From Bacteroidales bacterium (lineage in GTDB: Bacteria; Bacteroidota; Bacteroidia; Bacteroidales; UBA932): a DNA stretch of 37,412 nt. Below, piece after piece: positions 14,020 to 22,140 of this stretch. A program made the position numbers and the translations under genes. Numbering within the stretch: the stretch's first letter is position 1; every line of letters begins with the position of its first letter. The notes beneath the pieces were generated by a model. The model made no database searches and was not told where the DNA came from. It was given only the letters and a program-made list of their open reading frames with translations. The stretch covers positions 1 to 37,412 of the forward strand of contig JAFZED010000025.1 of NCBI GenBank assembly GCA_017560825.1, in the 5' to 3' direction.

Positions 14020-15660
14020 ATGAAAAGATTATTCTACTCAATACTATTGATCTGCCTTGTGGCAAGTTGCAGCATAAGAGATGTCCGAAACCAACTCAAG
14101 GATATCGAGTCCTACATTGCCGACCGCCCGGACAGCGCCCTTGCTGTCATCGAATCCATTGACACAACAGCCCTTAAAACCAACAGTCTCAAAGCTCACC
14201 ACGCGCTCCTTCACGCAATGGCACTGGATAAGAACTACATTGATGTCAAGGATGACTCTCTTGCCCTTACTGCTGTACATTATTACCAAAAGCATGGCCA
14301 GAAGAAATATCTGGCGAGGGCACGCTATTATCTAGCATTGTCGTATTACTATAACAGACAGTACGACAAATCAATAATCGAACTCTCTAAAGCGGAACTT
14401 GTCGCGACAAAATACGATAGCTTATATTGGGGATTTGTCAAGGTTCTACAGGCGGATATACATAGCATAGATTATAATGGAATTGATGAACTTGAAGCTC
14501 TTGAGTATGCATTGAATATATATACTTCCATCAATCAGGGGTATTATATTAACAACACGAAATACAGGCTGGCAGCATCATATCTGAATAACAGGCAATA
14601 TGATAAAGCGCAAACGTTATTAGATGAACTGATTAACTCCAATAATTTGGATCAGCGTATTCTAAATAAGGCGATTAAAGAGTATGCCTTTCTTATGTCT
14701 ACACGTCCTGATGCAAACCACCTCTTGGCTTCATGTAATTATGAAAAAGTTGCAATAGGAGAAAGCTGTAAATATATGTCACTGCAAGATTATTGGGCAT
14801 GGGCTTATTCTTTATCCAAGATTGGAGAGGCAAAGAAGTCACAAGGACTTGTTGAGGAGCTGCAGCAGATAGATTCTTCAGGTACGGCATTTTACTTTAT
14901 GTATCTGATTGCAAAACACGAAAGAAGATATGGGGAAGCTTTAGAGTGCCTGGAGAGGTTTACAGAGCAGAATAACAATGAAGTCGTGCAGATTCTGAAG
15001 CAGTCAGTCTCCACCATACAGCGTGACTACTATCAGTCTCAATATGAAATTTCCAATTACAAAGCAAAAAACAGGTTGTTAATTACCATATTCATTCTTG
15101 TTGGGGCAATTATAACCATACTGTTCACAGTCCTGCTTGTCATCCGCTATAAAAAAATGAAAGAATCTGAGAAAGAGGAATACATCAGATATGCAGAAGA
15201 AGTAAATCGCCAATTGAGAGAACTTCAGAAAGACTCTTACACTTCATTGCAGAAGAAATATGTCCTGATGTATAAATCAAAATACGAAACCTTGAGAGCT
15301 TTATATGAACATTACATGATTTCTAATGGAAGAACTGACGCAGATAAAATCATGTATCGCGAGGTTACTCGTCTCATTGACGAACTTCGTAGTGACATCA
15401 AGGACAGTAAGACGCTTGAAAGGATCTTGGATAATGACCTCAATGGAATCCTCACAATTCTCCGTAACGAAATTCCTAATTTGACAAAGAAGGATCACAT
15501 CCTGATTGGTTATCTCTCCATCGGATTCGATGTAGTGATGATTTCCCACTTTATGGACTGTTCACCTAATTCAATCTACATCCGAAAGAGTCGTCTAAAG
15601 AAGGCGATCGAAGATTCTGGTGCAGAGCATAAAGATGTCTTTCTAGAAATAATCGGATAA
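14020..15660 (+). CDS. Membrane-anchored TPR protein with C-terminal helix-turn-helix
   Basis: The 546-aa protein starts with a lipoprotein-like signal (LVASC, C17). Residues 25-340 are helical repeats of TPR type (ARYYLALSYYYNRQYDKSII, 101-120; YRLAASYLNNRQYDKAQTLL, 182-201). One transmembrane helix follows (353-375), then a basic coiled coil (KEEYIRYAEEVNRQLRELQK). The last 59 residues (488-546, LTKKDHILIGYLSIGFD.. with NSIYIRKSRLKKAI) form a LuxR-like helix-turn-helix found in many Bacteroidales regulators of this architecture. The layout suggests that an envelope signal is sensed by the TPR domain and DNA is bound by the inner end. Its likely targets are the small secreted proteins downstream. 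Codon use is AT-rich like the next genes. Confidence 0.75.
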   Translation: MKRLFYSILLICLVASCSIRDVRNQLKDIESYIADRPDSALAVIESIDTTALKTNSLKAHHALLHAMALDKNYIDVKDDSLALTAVHYYQKHGQKKYLARARYYLALSYYYNRQYDKSIIELSKAELVATKYDSLYWGFVKVLQADIHSIDYNGIDELEALEYALNIYTSINQGYYINNTKYRLAASYLNNRQYDKAQTLLDELINSNNLDQRILNKAIKEYAFLMSTRPDANHLLASCNYEKVAIGESCKYMSLQDYWAWAYSLSKIGEAKKSQGLVEELQQIDSSGTAFYFMYLIAKHERRYGEALECLERFTEQNNNEVVQILKQSVSTIQRDYYQSQYEISNYKAKNRLLITIFILVGAIITILFTVLLVIRYKKMKESEKEEYIRYAEEVNRQLRELQKDSYTSLQKKYVLMYKSKYETLRALYEHYMISNGRTDADKIMYREVTRLIDELRSDIKDSKTLERILDNDLNGILTILRNEIPNLTKKDHILIGYLSIGFDVVMISHFMDCSPNSIYIRKSRLKKAIEDSGAEHKDVFLEIIG

Positions 15661-15696
15661 AACGGCCTTTCGGAGCATAAAAATCCCTTATTGATT

Positions 15697-15754
15697 ATCA
15701 GTGAGTTACAAAATCGAAAGATTGCTATTTCTTTCAATTTTGCAACTCACTGAT
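15697..15754. terminator. 25-bp near-perfect palindrome
   Basis: Bases 15697-15721 (ATCAGTGAGTTACAAAATCG...) and 15730-15754 are inverted repeats with two differences, and both become G-U pairs if transcribed on the minus strand. The loop is 8 bases. It lies between the regulator and the DUF3244-like gene, where it could end the first transcript or serve as an operator. Confidence 0.55.
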
Positions 15755-15837
15755 TTATAATCTATTATCTTCTTGAAAATTCCCATTTTGAAAGATTTTT
15801 GATGGTTCAAAAATTCCCTGAATCACAAGCCACACCT

Positions 15838-15845
15838 TAACTTTG
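15838..15845 (+). promoter_or_regulatory. -7 box of the DUF3244-like operon
   Basis: TAACTTTG fits TAnnTTTG and lies 28 bases before the ATG at 15873. The -33 region is not consensus, which is compatible with activator-dependent expression. Confidence 0.55.
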
Positions 15846-15872
15846 TGGCCGAACTTTAAAATCAAAACACTT

Positions 15873-16271
15873 ATGAAAACAAAAATCATTTTACTTATTA
15901 TGGCTGTATTTCTGCCATTATCTTTCATAACATTAAAAGCTGATGATGACGTATTACAAACTAAAATCCCTTTAAATCGAGTCTTCGGAGAGAACTACGA
16001 AAAGGGTAACCGTGGTATAATCGCACTTCCAATCGATTGCTACTATGCTGCTTTTCTCTCGATCATACAGACTAACGTATCCGATAATCTCGGAGAAATC
16101 ACCATCGAAGTCCTGAACACGACAACAGGAGAGACCTTCTACGAAACTTTCAACTCCACACTTACTCCACAGCACGTACTCCCAATTTCAGGTTCGGCAG
16201 GTTTTTACACGATTACATACACAATATCTGGTGGAGATGAATACATTGGAACATATATGCTTACAGATTAA
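15873..16271 (+). CDS. Small secreted DUF3244-like protein
   Basis: The 132-aa protein has a signal peptide (MKTKIILLIMAVFLPLSF, cleavage near TLKADD). The mature part is beta-rich: a proline turn (IALPIDCYYAAFLSI), a NLGEITIEVLNTTTGE strand pair and a final SGSAGFYTITYTISGGDEY followed by a short strand. This matches the overall pattern of DUF3244, a family of small beta-sandwich proteins that is abundant in Bacteroidales and often follows TPR-HTH regulators. The frame is open 10 codons upstream, but ATG at 15873 begins the signal peptide. The function of the family is unknown. It heads a run with the lipoprotein and lipase genes. Confidence 0.6.
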   Translation: MKTKIILLIMAVFLPLSFITLKADDDVLQTKIPLNRVFGENYEKGNRGIIALPIDCYYAAFLSIIQTNVSDNLGEITIEVLNTTTGETFYETFNSTLTPQHVLPISGSAGFYTITYTISGGDEYIGTYMLTD

Positions 16272-16285
16272 ACACAAAGAAAACA

Positions 16286-16603
16286 ATGAAAGGATTATTC
16301 TATACTATATGTTTGATGTTTCTGATTATTGGTGCAAGCTCTTGTGAGCAACCAGTAGAGGAATCATATGACGTCTCATGTAAAACTTTAGAGATTGAAT
16401 GCAAAATCAAGGAATGCTCTGACTTTGAGTTGCAATCATTAATTCAATCTGACGCTGAATTTATACTACTTCAGCACATAACTATCGTTGATGGGACCTT
16501 TTTTCTTAATATAAGTGAAGAAGAGGCGATGGAATTAAACATTCCCTCTTCTCTTTACGAACAATACCTCAACTATGTAAACAACTTGAATTCTGAGAAA
16601 TGA
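16286..16603 (+). CDS. Small lipoprotein of unknown function
   Basis: The 105-aa protein has a clear lipoprotein signal (MFLIIGASSC, C20). The rest is acidic with four further cysteines (C32, C39, C43 region) in a CKTLEIECKIKECSDFE stretch, and no known family is recognised. It lies 14 bp after the DUF3244-like gene, and its stop overlaps the start of the lipase-like gene by four bases (ATGA). The three are therefore cotranscribed and probably act together at the cell surface. It could be a chaperone or inhibitor of the lipase; this is speculation. Confidence 0.65.
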   Translation: MKGLFYTICLMFLIIGASSCEQPVEESYDVSCKTLEIECKIKECSDFELQSLIQSDAEFILLQHITIVDGTFFLNISEEEAMELNIPSSLYEQYLNYVNNLNSEK

Positions 16604-19572
16604 AACATTTATATAAATTATTAACGATATTTGTAACAATTATCGTATCAGCCAATTCAAGGCTCTATGCGCAGAATATAGAAGCGTATTCTGAGATACG
16701 ATCGGAGCTTGACCATCTGTTTGAAAATTTAGATAAAAACAGAATACCAACTGGCTACCTTTTGGAAAACGCCATAGACTATATTGATCTTACACCATAT
16801 AGCGGGCAGCTATCCGACACCAATTATGTCGATCTTCCAATTTTTGAATCAATACTAAAGACTCTTCAATCATCCTCGGTGAGAAGCAACACCTCTTTGT
16901 CGGGTGTTGACATCAATGGTACTATTCATAATATGCTGGAGGATAACGAAGACGAGGTTGTTCATCTAGGTATTATTGCATATAAGTACAACTATGTCAA
17001 GCCTGACGCGTTGGAAAATAATCTGATTGGATATACCGGAGATCAAGTCTATGACAGATTCGATGTAAATGGTAATTGGCTGAATCCTTATGATGAGTCT
17101 TACGCCGTGGCTTTTGCTCCGTCAAAACACATATGCAAGGGCGAATCGATAACGTTTGATTTCGATGATTATCTGTTTACCAATCTATCTATAAGTACTA
17201 TAGAGTTAGACTATGGCAACGGATATACATTAGTGACAGGAAGCAATAGCTTTTCTATACCTGAAGGATTGATAGAGTTGGCCATAAAAATAACTCTTAA
17301 TGATGGCAAAGTGTTATATTCTCACAGTACTATCAATGCTATTAGGTCGAAAATGGAATTATTTGGCGACGGTATAAGTGGGCCTATTCCTTTTAATGAT
17401 TCCTCTCCTTATTTAGGTTTTCCAGCAAATGCTATGGTAACTATCGACTATATTGATGGGAATACAACTTTGACCAAACCACTCATCGTCGTAGAAGGCT
17501 TTGACCCAGTAAAGCTCGCTGAACTTTTTGGAGAAGACGAGGAGCGCGGATTCTGCGACATAAGCAGTTTCAGAAGTTCATTATCATCCAGTTTAAAAAA
17601 CAACTATGACATCGTATACGTCGATTGGCTCAATAGTGAATCCTATATTCAAGGAAATGCTAACCGCTTGATCGAAATCATCGAATGGGTTAATAGTCAG
17701 AAGGTAACAGATATAAAGAATGTGGTATATGGCCACAGTATGGGAGGTTTAATTGCCAGGTATGCGTTACGTAAGATGGAGCGGTCATCTATTCCTCACG
17801 AAGTTTCTACTTTCATCAGTCATGACACTCCTCATCTTGGAGTAAATCTTCCAATCGGATTCCAGTATGCTTTGTATGATATTTTTTCAAACTTTAAATT
17901 GGAATCGTTAATTGACTTTGATTTTATACTAACGTATCTCCATAGTCCTTCAGCAAAGCAAATGCTATTGCATTATGTTGCAGAGAATGGAGAACTTGAC
18001 AATAGCCTTCATAACTCTTGGCTTACAGAGTTAAGGTCAATCGGATTTCCGAAAGGGGATAACCTGTATTCGCCTATTCGCAATATTGCTATATCTAATG
18101 GCGGAGTATATACGAAGGGGGATATTTTAGCCCAATTTACTGATGGATTTACTATGGATCGATATGGTTTAATACTGTCGTTATTATTAGGTTTCAGCGA
18201 ATGGTATCTTCCAGATGCACTTCAAAACATTCCTATTATTCCTTTTATATTTAAGGGCGATGTTAATTGTAATGCAAATATTACAATACTTCCTTTTAAT
18301 TCTTCAGCTTGTAAGGTGTATGATGCAAAAGTATCGTTAACCAAACACATAAATGCTTTTAACTGGGAGCATACTTATCATACGCACAATGTTGTTAAGT
18401 ATGCTCCGACAGGAATACCAATGGATAACGTTAATGGATCGTATTATTCGTTGCCAGATTTACCAGAAGGATTCCTTGATAGTTTTAGTTATGCCCACCG
18501 TTTTATGTTTGTACCTACCGTTAGCTCATTATGCGTCGGCAGTCACAACATCAATTTGAGTTATAACGATTATCAGCAAACTTACACTAATGCTAGCAAT
18601 ACACCTTTTGATGATGTGTATATCACCTCCTATTCTACATCTCATCAAATGAGCCTCAGCTCAGATATGTGTAATTGGATTGAGGATAACCTCGTGGCAA
18701 GTCTCAATGGACCTATTTGTGCTGTCAGCGGTTCTGCGTATGAAATGCATAATGTAAGTGAGCCTATTGTATGGTCTACGTCAGATACAGATATAGCAAC
18801 AATTTCTTCAACTGGAGTTCTGAATGTCAAATCTGCCGGATATGTTACTGTGTACGCAGATGTGAATTATGGAAGCCACACGTCGAATTTCGAGAAAAGG
18901 GTAATGACGGGTTTACCGACTTTTACTTTGACTGCAGACCGTAAATTGGAAAATGTATCATATAATGTCACTGCCAAATGCCCAATGGGTGAATTGAGTG
19001 ATTTCTGGAGCGCTACAGGATTCAAGTATCAATGGGGAGTAAAAGAGGGCACCGGCAGTATTGTGTGGAGTAATCCGTCAAGTACAGGTCTGTTTTTCAA
19101 CAATAGGGATGACACGATAAATATCATTTATCCCGTTGATGCCTCAACGTCCTCAAAAATGGTGTATTTTAAAATCAGCAATGATGTATATAGCGCTACA
19201 TATAGCATTTCGTGCCCGATGTTGCCGATTGCAAGCCCAATAGACCCTCCGATAATCATAATGTCAGATGGAACTCTTCAACTTCCTGGCAATGAAGTGT
19301 CCATTGAGGTCAAAAGTAGTGATGTAAACACTTATAGATATATCTTCAAAGTAGCTGATATTGCTGAAATGACATTCGATTATGTTCCATCTCAAGAGGT
19401 GTTTATAAAAGAATTACTAAAGATAAGCGACTTTAAGAAAATACTCTATGATATGAAACCTTGGGGCGAAGGCACATTAAAGCTTATTGATGTTCAGATG
19501 TCAATCATTAATGATACAGGCGAAACTGTGAATAGCGGACAAGTTCTTAAGTTAATTTATCAGGAAAATTAG
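16600..19572 (+). CDS. Large secreted lipase/esterase-like protein
   Basis: The 990-aa protein has a signal peptide (1-25, ending LYAQ). An alpha/beta-hydrolase domain covers about 290-540. TKPLIVVEGFDP (292-303) is the oxyanion strand and VVYGHSMGGLIARYAL (375-390) carries the nucleophile S380 in the GHSMGG elbow, followed by FISHDTPHLG (405-414). The fold resembles triacylglycerol lipases of the GPI-deacylase/PGAP1-like group. Residues about 703-770 (with WSTSDTDIATISSTGVLNVK) form a bacterial Ig-like Big2 domain. The C-terminal 200 residues are beta-rich and unassigned. It begins inside the stop of the lipoprotein gene. Its last 33 codons have a decayed copy at 20863-20964, showing a past tandem duplication. 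The substrate is unknown. Confidence 0.7.
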   Translation: MKHLYKLLTIFVTIIVSANSRLYAQNIEAYSEIRSELDHLFENLDKNRIPTGYLLENAIDYIDLTPYSGQLSDTNYVDLPIFESILKTLQSSSVRSNTSLSGVDINGTIHNMLEDNEDEVVHLGIIAYKYNYVKPDALENNLIGYTGDQVYDRFDVNGNWLNPYDESYAVAFAPSKHICKGESITFDFDDYLFTNLSISTIELDYGNGYTLVTGSNSFSIPEGLIELAIKITLNDGKVLYSHSTINAIRSKMELFGDGISGPIPFNDSSPYLGFPANAMVTIDYIDGNTTLTKPLIVVEGFDPVKLAELFGEDEERGFCDISSFRSSLSSSLKNNYDIVYVDWLNSESYIQGNANRLIEIIEWVNSQKVTDIKNVVYGHSMGGLIARYALRKMERSSIPHEVSTFISHDTPHLGVNLPIGFQYALYDIFSNFKLESLIDFDFILTYLHSPSAKQMLLHYVAENGELDNSLHNSWLTELRSIGFPKGDNLYSPIRNIAISNGGVYTKGDILAQFTDGFTMDRYGLILSLLLGFSEWYLPDALQNIPIIPFIFKGDVNCNANITILPFNSSACKVYDAKVSLTKHINAFNWEHTYHTHNVVKYAPTGIPMDNVNGSYYSLPDLPEGFLDSFSYAHRFMFVPTVSSLCVGSHNINLSYNDYQQTYTNASNTPFDDVYITSYSTSHQMSLSSDMCNWIEDNLVASLNGPICAVSGSAYEMHNVSEPIVWSTSDTDIATISSTGVLNVKSAGYVTVYADVNYGSHTSNFEKRVMTGLPTFTLTADRKLENVSYNVTAKCPMGELSDFWSATGFKYQWGVKEGTGSIVWSNPSSTGLFFNNRDDTINIIYPVDASTSSKMVYFKISNDVYSATYSISCPMLPIASPIDPPIIIMSDGTLQLPGNEVSIEVKSSDVNTYRYIFKVADIAEMTFDYVPSQEVFIKELLKISDFKKILYDMKPWGEGTLKLIDVQMSIINDTGETVNSGQVLKLIYQEN

Positions 19573-19641
19573 TAGGTTTCAGATGCAACCTTCGTTAAAG
19601 ATTTACATCTATATTTAGGATTAATTTTAAAGCTTAGTATT

Positions 19642-20223
19642 ATGAAAAAGATGTTGCTTGTGGTGCTGTTTGCTTTGGCAACGGTGTGCGCATCCGCTCA
19701 GTATAAGGGCGATGTCGCTGTGGATTCCCTGGGTGGTATTATGGTAAAGAAGGGTGGCACTCTTGTGCTTGACGGAGTAAAGGTTCGTGGTCATAATGCA
19801 GAAACTATGATACCAGAGTATTACGATCGCTGGAGAAAAGTTAATTTAGGATACAATATTGGTTTAGGATTAACTACAACAGGCTGCACTCTTTTCATTA
19901 CATCAGCCGCAGCATATATGTATGCCAGAAATAACGCTCCTGCCCCACCTTCAACTTGGGCGGAACTCGTCGAGTTCTATGAGCATATTAAGAGTATTGA
20001 CTCTTACCGAGACTTTATGCCTTGGGAGCGAGCATTGATAGAGAGTGCAAGGCTAAAATATTTATCATTCCCTTTCCTTGTAGCCGGCATCCCTACACTA
20101 TGCGTCTACAACTCTCGTCTGAAACAACTTGCAACAGATTACAATGAAGGACACCGAAACCAGGATGTGTCTCTCAGTTTCGGTGGGCAGAATAATGGAA
20201 TCGGCTTCGCTTTGAACTTCTGA
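19642..20223 (+). CDS. Small exported membrane protein, paralog A
   Basis: The 193-aa protein has a signal peptide (1-20, VCASAQ), a short beta-rich N-terminal part (GDVAVDSLGGIMVKKGG), two hydrophobic segments (about 71-95 and 140-160) and a C terminus FGGQNNGIGFALNF. That last pattern is common in uncharacterised Bacteroidota envelope proteins. Its paralog at 21031 has nearly the same first 47 and last 45 residues but a quite different middle. It lies 69 bp after the lipase gene with a near-promoter box (TATATTTA) shared by both paralogs. Function unknown. Confidence 0.7.
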   Translation: MKKMLLVVLFALATVCASAQYKGDVAVDSLGGIMVKKGGTLVLDGVKVRGHNAETMIPEYYDRWRKVNLGYNIGLGLTTTGCTLFITSAAAYMYARNNAPAPPSTWAELVEFYEHIKSIDSYRDFMPWERALIESARLKYLSFPFLVAGIPTLCVYNSRLKQLATDYNEGHRNQDVSLSFGGQNNGIGFALNF

Positions 20224-20247
20224 TTGTGATGACAATCTATGAAGTTC

Positions 20248-20425
20248 CTAAAAAGCAAAGACAATAATCTTCCACATCAGGATGACTGAGACGATGGTCT
20301 TCAGGCCTGTGCCGGTGATGAAGCCAAGGAAGGAGACCGACCATTGCACCGCGTTCAGCGTGGCGGCTACCTCCGGTGAGTTTGGTAAAATACATCGGGA
20401 CAAAGTAGTCAATGACTGTCACGAC
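20248..20425 (-). pseudogene. Remnant of a DUF456 gene
   Basis: This stretch matches the 3' part of the intact DUF456 gene at 21622-22116, including the stop codon (20248-20250). It lacks about 122 bp corresponding to 21704-21825, lost between short repeats of the type AAGGAG-CCGAC, which shifts the frame. Homology stops near GACTGTCACGAC, where the palindromic repeat cluster begins, so about 65 N-terminal codons are missing. It is the decayed partner in a tandem duplication. Confidence 0.8.
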
Positions 20426-20605
20426 ACAGGTTTTTCAGCAGATTTCCTTGCGTCGCTGCACAAAAACACATCAGAAACCCCTATATATGTTCGCGAAACA
20501 GGCTTTTTGCCCGAAAACCCTGCGTCGCTGTACGAAAACAGTTCACAGTGATGCTTTTCTGCTCGCGACGCACGTTTCCCGGCCATTTTTCCTGCGTCGC
20601 TGTAC
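20419..20605. repeat. Three regularly spaced 44-bp palindromic units
   Basis: Units at 20419-20462, 20490-20533 and 20562-20605 start at 71-72 bp intervals with 27-28-bp spacers. Each pairs a left CGCGACGCAGG-like arm with a right CCTGCGTCGCTG arm; left arms are degenerate (ACGACACAGG, CGCGAAACAGG, CGCGACGCACG). Related to 13338-13407. Followed by CCACTGTGACG and TGACACAG motifs (20614-20649). This, the next repeat and the two pseudogenes account for the 807-bp gap between the paralogs. Confidence 0.75.
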
Positions 20606-20719
20606 GTGTGTGGACCACTGTGACGTTTTTGGCTCTGAAAATGACACAGCACTTATAATTTACATAGGAGTGTATATGCAGGTTTACACTATGATGTCAT
20701 ATCGACGGTTTACTCACAC

Positions 20720-20820
20720 TGTCATTCCGACCGAGAGCAGCGAGTGGAGGAATCTTTCACGAGAACATCCATAAAGATGTCTCGTCTCCCTTCGGTTGCT
20801 CGACATAACATCTGAATGTC
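20720..20820. repeat. Imperfect dyad repeat of a common Bacteroidota intergenic type
   Basis: Begins GTCATTCCGACCGAGAGCAG, followed by CGAGTGGAGGAATCT, and ends in CTCGTCTCCCTTCGGTTGCT and CGACATAAC. The two halves are imperfect inverted repeats. Sequences of this type (GTCATTCCGACCGAGCGnAG with a reverse partner) are widespread between genes in this phylum. Identity is from memory. Confidence 0.5.
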
Positions 20821-20862
20821 ATTTCTCGAATAAGTGTAAATATGGCCACACAAGTAGAAGAC

Positions 20863-20964
20863 ACACTAAAACTTATTCATATCCAGATGTCAATCACTGA
20901 TGACATAGGCGATACTGTTGAGGTAAGCCAAGTTCTTAAGTTGATTTATCGAGATAATCAGTAA
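20863..20964 (+). pseudogene. 3' remnant of a duplicated lipase gene
   Basis: Translation gives LKLIHIQMSITDDIGDTV, then EVSQVLKLIYRDNQ and a stop. This aligns with the C terminus of the 990-aa lipase (LKLIDVQMSIINDTGETV, NSGQVLKLIYQEN). Upstream, homology ends abruptly at 20863 where a copy of the element arm found at 22141-22167 begins. A 40-codon frame from ATG 20842 runs through the junction but is unlikely to be a real gene. Confidence 0.85.
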
Positions 20965-21030
20965 GTAGCCGGTGCAACCTTTGTTGGAAATTTACATCTA
21001 TATTTAGGATTAATTTTAAAGCTTAGCATT

Positions 21031-21597
21031 ATGAAAAAGATGTCGCTTGTGGTGCTGTTTGCTTTGGCAACGGTGTGCGCATCCGCTCAGTATAAGGGCG
21101 ATGTCGCTGTGGATTCCCTGGGTGGTATTATGGTAAAGAAGGGAGGTACCCTGGTGCTTGATGGAGTAAAGATTCTCGGTAATAATGCTCCCGCAGTAAT
21201 GGCTGAAGATTATGATCGTTGGAGAAAGGCAGATCTAGGATATAAGATAGGTAAAGGGTTGACTATTACAGGTTCTGCGTTGCTTGCGACATCTGTAGGT
21301 TGCATTACCTATATTCTTTGTTATGATTCGCCGACTGTCAGCGAAGATAAAAGTTTGTGGGAGGTATTGGACGAACTAGACAAAGATTACTACGTTCAAG
21401 ATAAATTAGCTTGCATAGCTACTATAGCTTCTTACGCTGCGATTCCTTGTATACTGGCTGGTGTTCCGACACTGTGTGTATATAACTCTCGATTGAAACA
21501 ACTTGCAACAGATTACAACGAAGGACATCGAAGCCAAGACATATCTCTCAGCTTCGGTGGTCAGAATAACGGAATCGGTTTTGCCTTGAATTTCTGA
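21031..21597 (+). CDS. Small exported membrane protein, paralog B
   Basis: The 188-aa protein shares with paralog A the signal peptide (one change, L5S), the GDVAVDSLGGIMVKKGG segment and the end, which runs from PTLCVYNSRLKQLATDYNEG to GIGFALNF. Residues about 48-140 differ strongly. It has two hydrophobic segments (about 70-95 and 135-155). The upstream 40 bp are also almost identical to those of paralog A, including TATATTTAGG. It lies after the lipase remnant, as paralog A lies after the intact lipase. Function unknown. Confidence 0.7.
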   Translation: MKKMSLVVLFALATVCASAQYKGDVAVDSLGGIMVKKGGTLVLDGVKILGNNAPAVMAEDYDRWRKADLGYKIGKGLTITGSALLATSVGCITYILCYDSPTVSEDKSLWEVLDELDKDYYVQDKLACIATIASYAAIPCILAGVPTLCVYNSRLKQLATDYNEGHRSQDISLSFGGQNNGIGFALNF

Positions 21598-21621
21598 TTG
21601 TGACGAGTGGGGATAACTATC

Positions 21622-22116
21622 CTAAAAAGCAAAGACAATTATCTTCCACATCAGGATGACTGAGACGATGGTCTTCAGGCCTGTGCCGGTGATGAAGCCG
21701 AGGAAGGAGCCGACTGCGGCCTTGAGGGCCTGGGAGGCTCCTTTGTCGTTGTAATAGAGTTCCATCAGGAAGGCACCCAGGAAGGAGCCGAGGATCATTC
21801 CTATCGGTGTGAAAATGATACCGAGAAGGAGGCCGACCATTGCACCGCGTTCGGCGTGGCGGCTGCCGCCGGTAAGCTTGGTGAAATACATCGGGACAAA
21901 GTAGTCTATGATTGACACGACTGCCACAACCACTCCCCAGACAAGGAGCATCTTCGTAGTGACGGGATCACCTGCGGCATTGGTGCCGTTGCCCCATATA
22001 TACAAAAGGAGAAGGCCCACCCAGCTTATGGGCGTCCCGGGCAGTCCCGGCAGAATACTGCCTAATATGCCGACAATTCCGGCAACTATTGCCAATATTG
22101 ATATAACAATATCCAT
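21622..22116 (-). CDS. DUF456-family membrane protein
   Basis: The 164-aa protein consists mostly of membrane helices: an N-terminal hairpin with GSILPGLPGTPISWVGLLLL (19-38), a central helix (LLVWGVVVAVVSIIDYFVP) followed by the GGSRHAERGAMVGLLLG motif, and a glycine-rich GLLLGIIFTPIGMILGSFLG hairpin. It ends with a last helix. This is the DUF456 pattern, a family of small inner-membrane proteins of unknown role whose helices resemble glycine-zipper hairpins. The ATG at 22116 is chosen because it starts the first helix; an upstream extension would run through a hairpin element. A broken copy lies at 20248-20425. Confidence 0.85.
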   Translation of the reverse strand: MDIVISILAIVAGIVGILGSILPGLPGTPISWVGLLLLYIWGNGTNAAGDPVTTKMLLVWGVVVAVVSIIDYFVPMYFTKLTGGSRHAERGAMVGLLLGIIFTPIGMILGSFLGAFLMELYYNDKGASQALKAAVGSFLGFITGTGLKTIVSVILMWKIIVFAF

Positions 22117-22140
22117 AACCCTTCGAATTTGTTTGCCATT

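Noticed and set aside
20419-20605. Possible short CRISPR array
   Set aside because: The three units are evenly spaced but diverge from each other, are imperfect palindromes of 44 bp, and there are no cas genes; a related unit occurs alone at 13.36 kb.
20842-20964. 40-codon plus-strand gene
   Set aside because: It spans the duplication joint and its C-terminal part is the tail of the lipase; a fortuitous frame is more likely.
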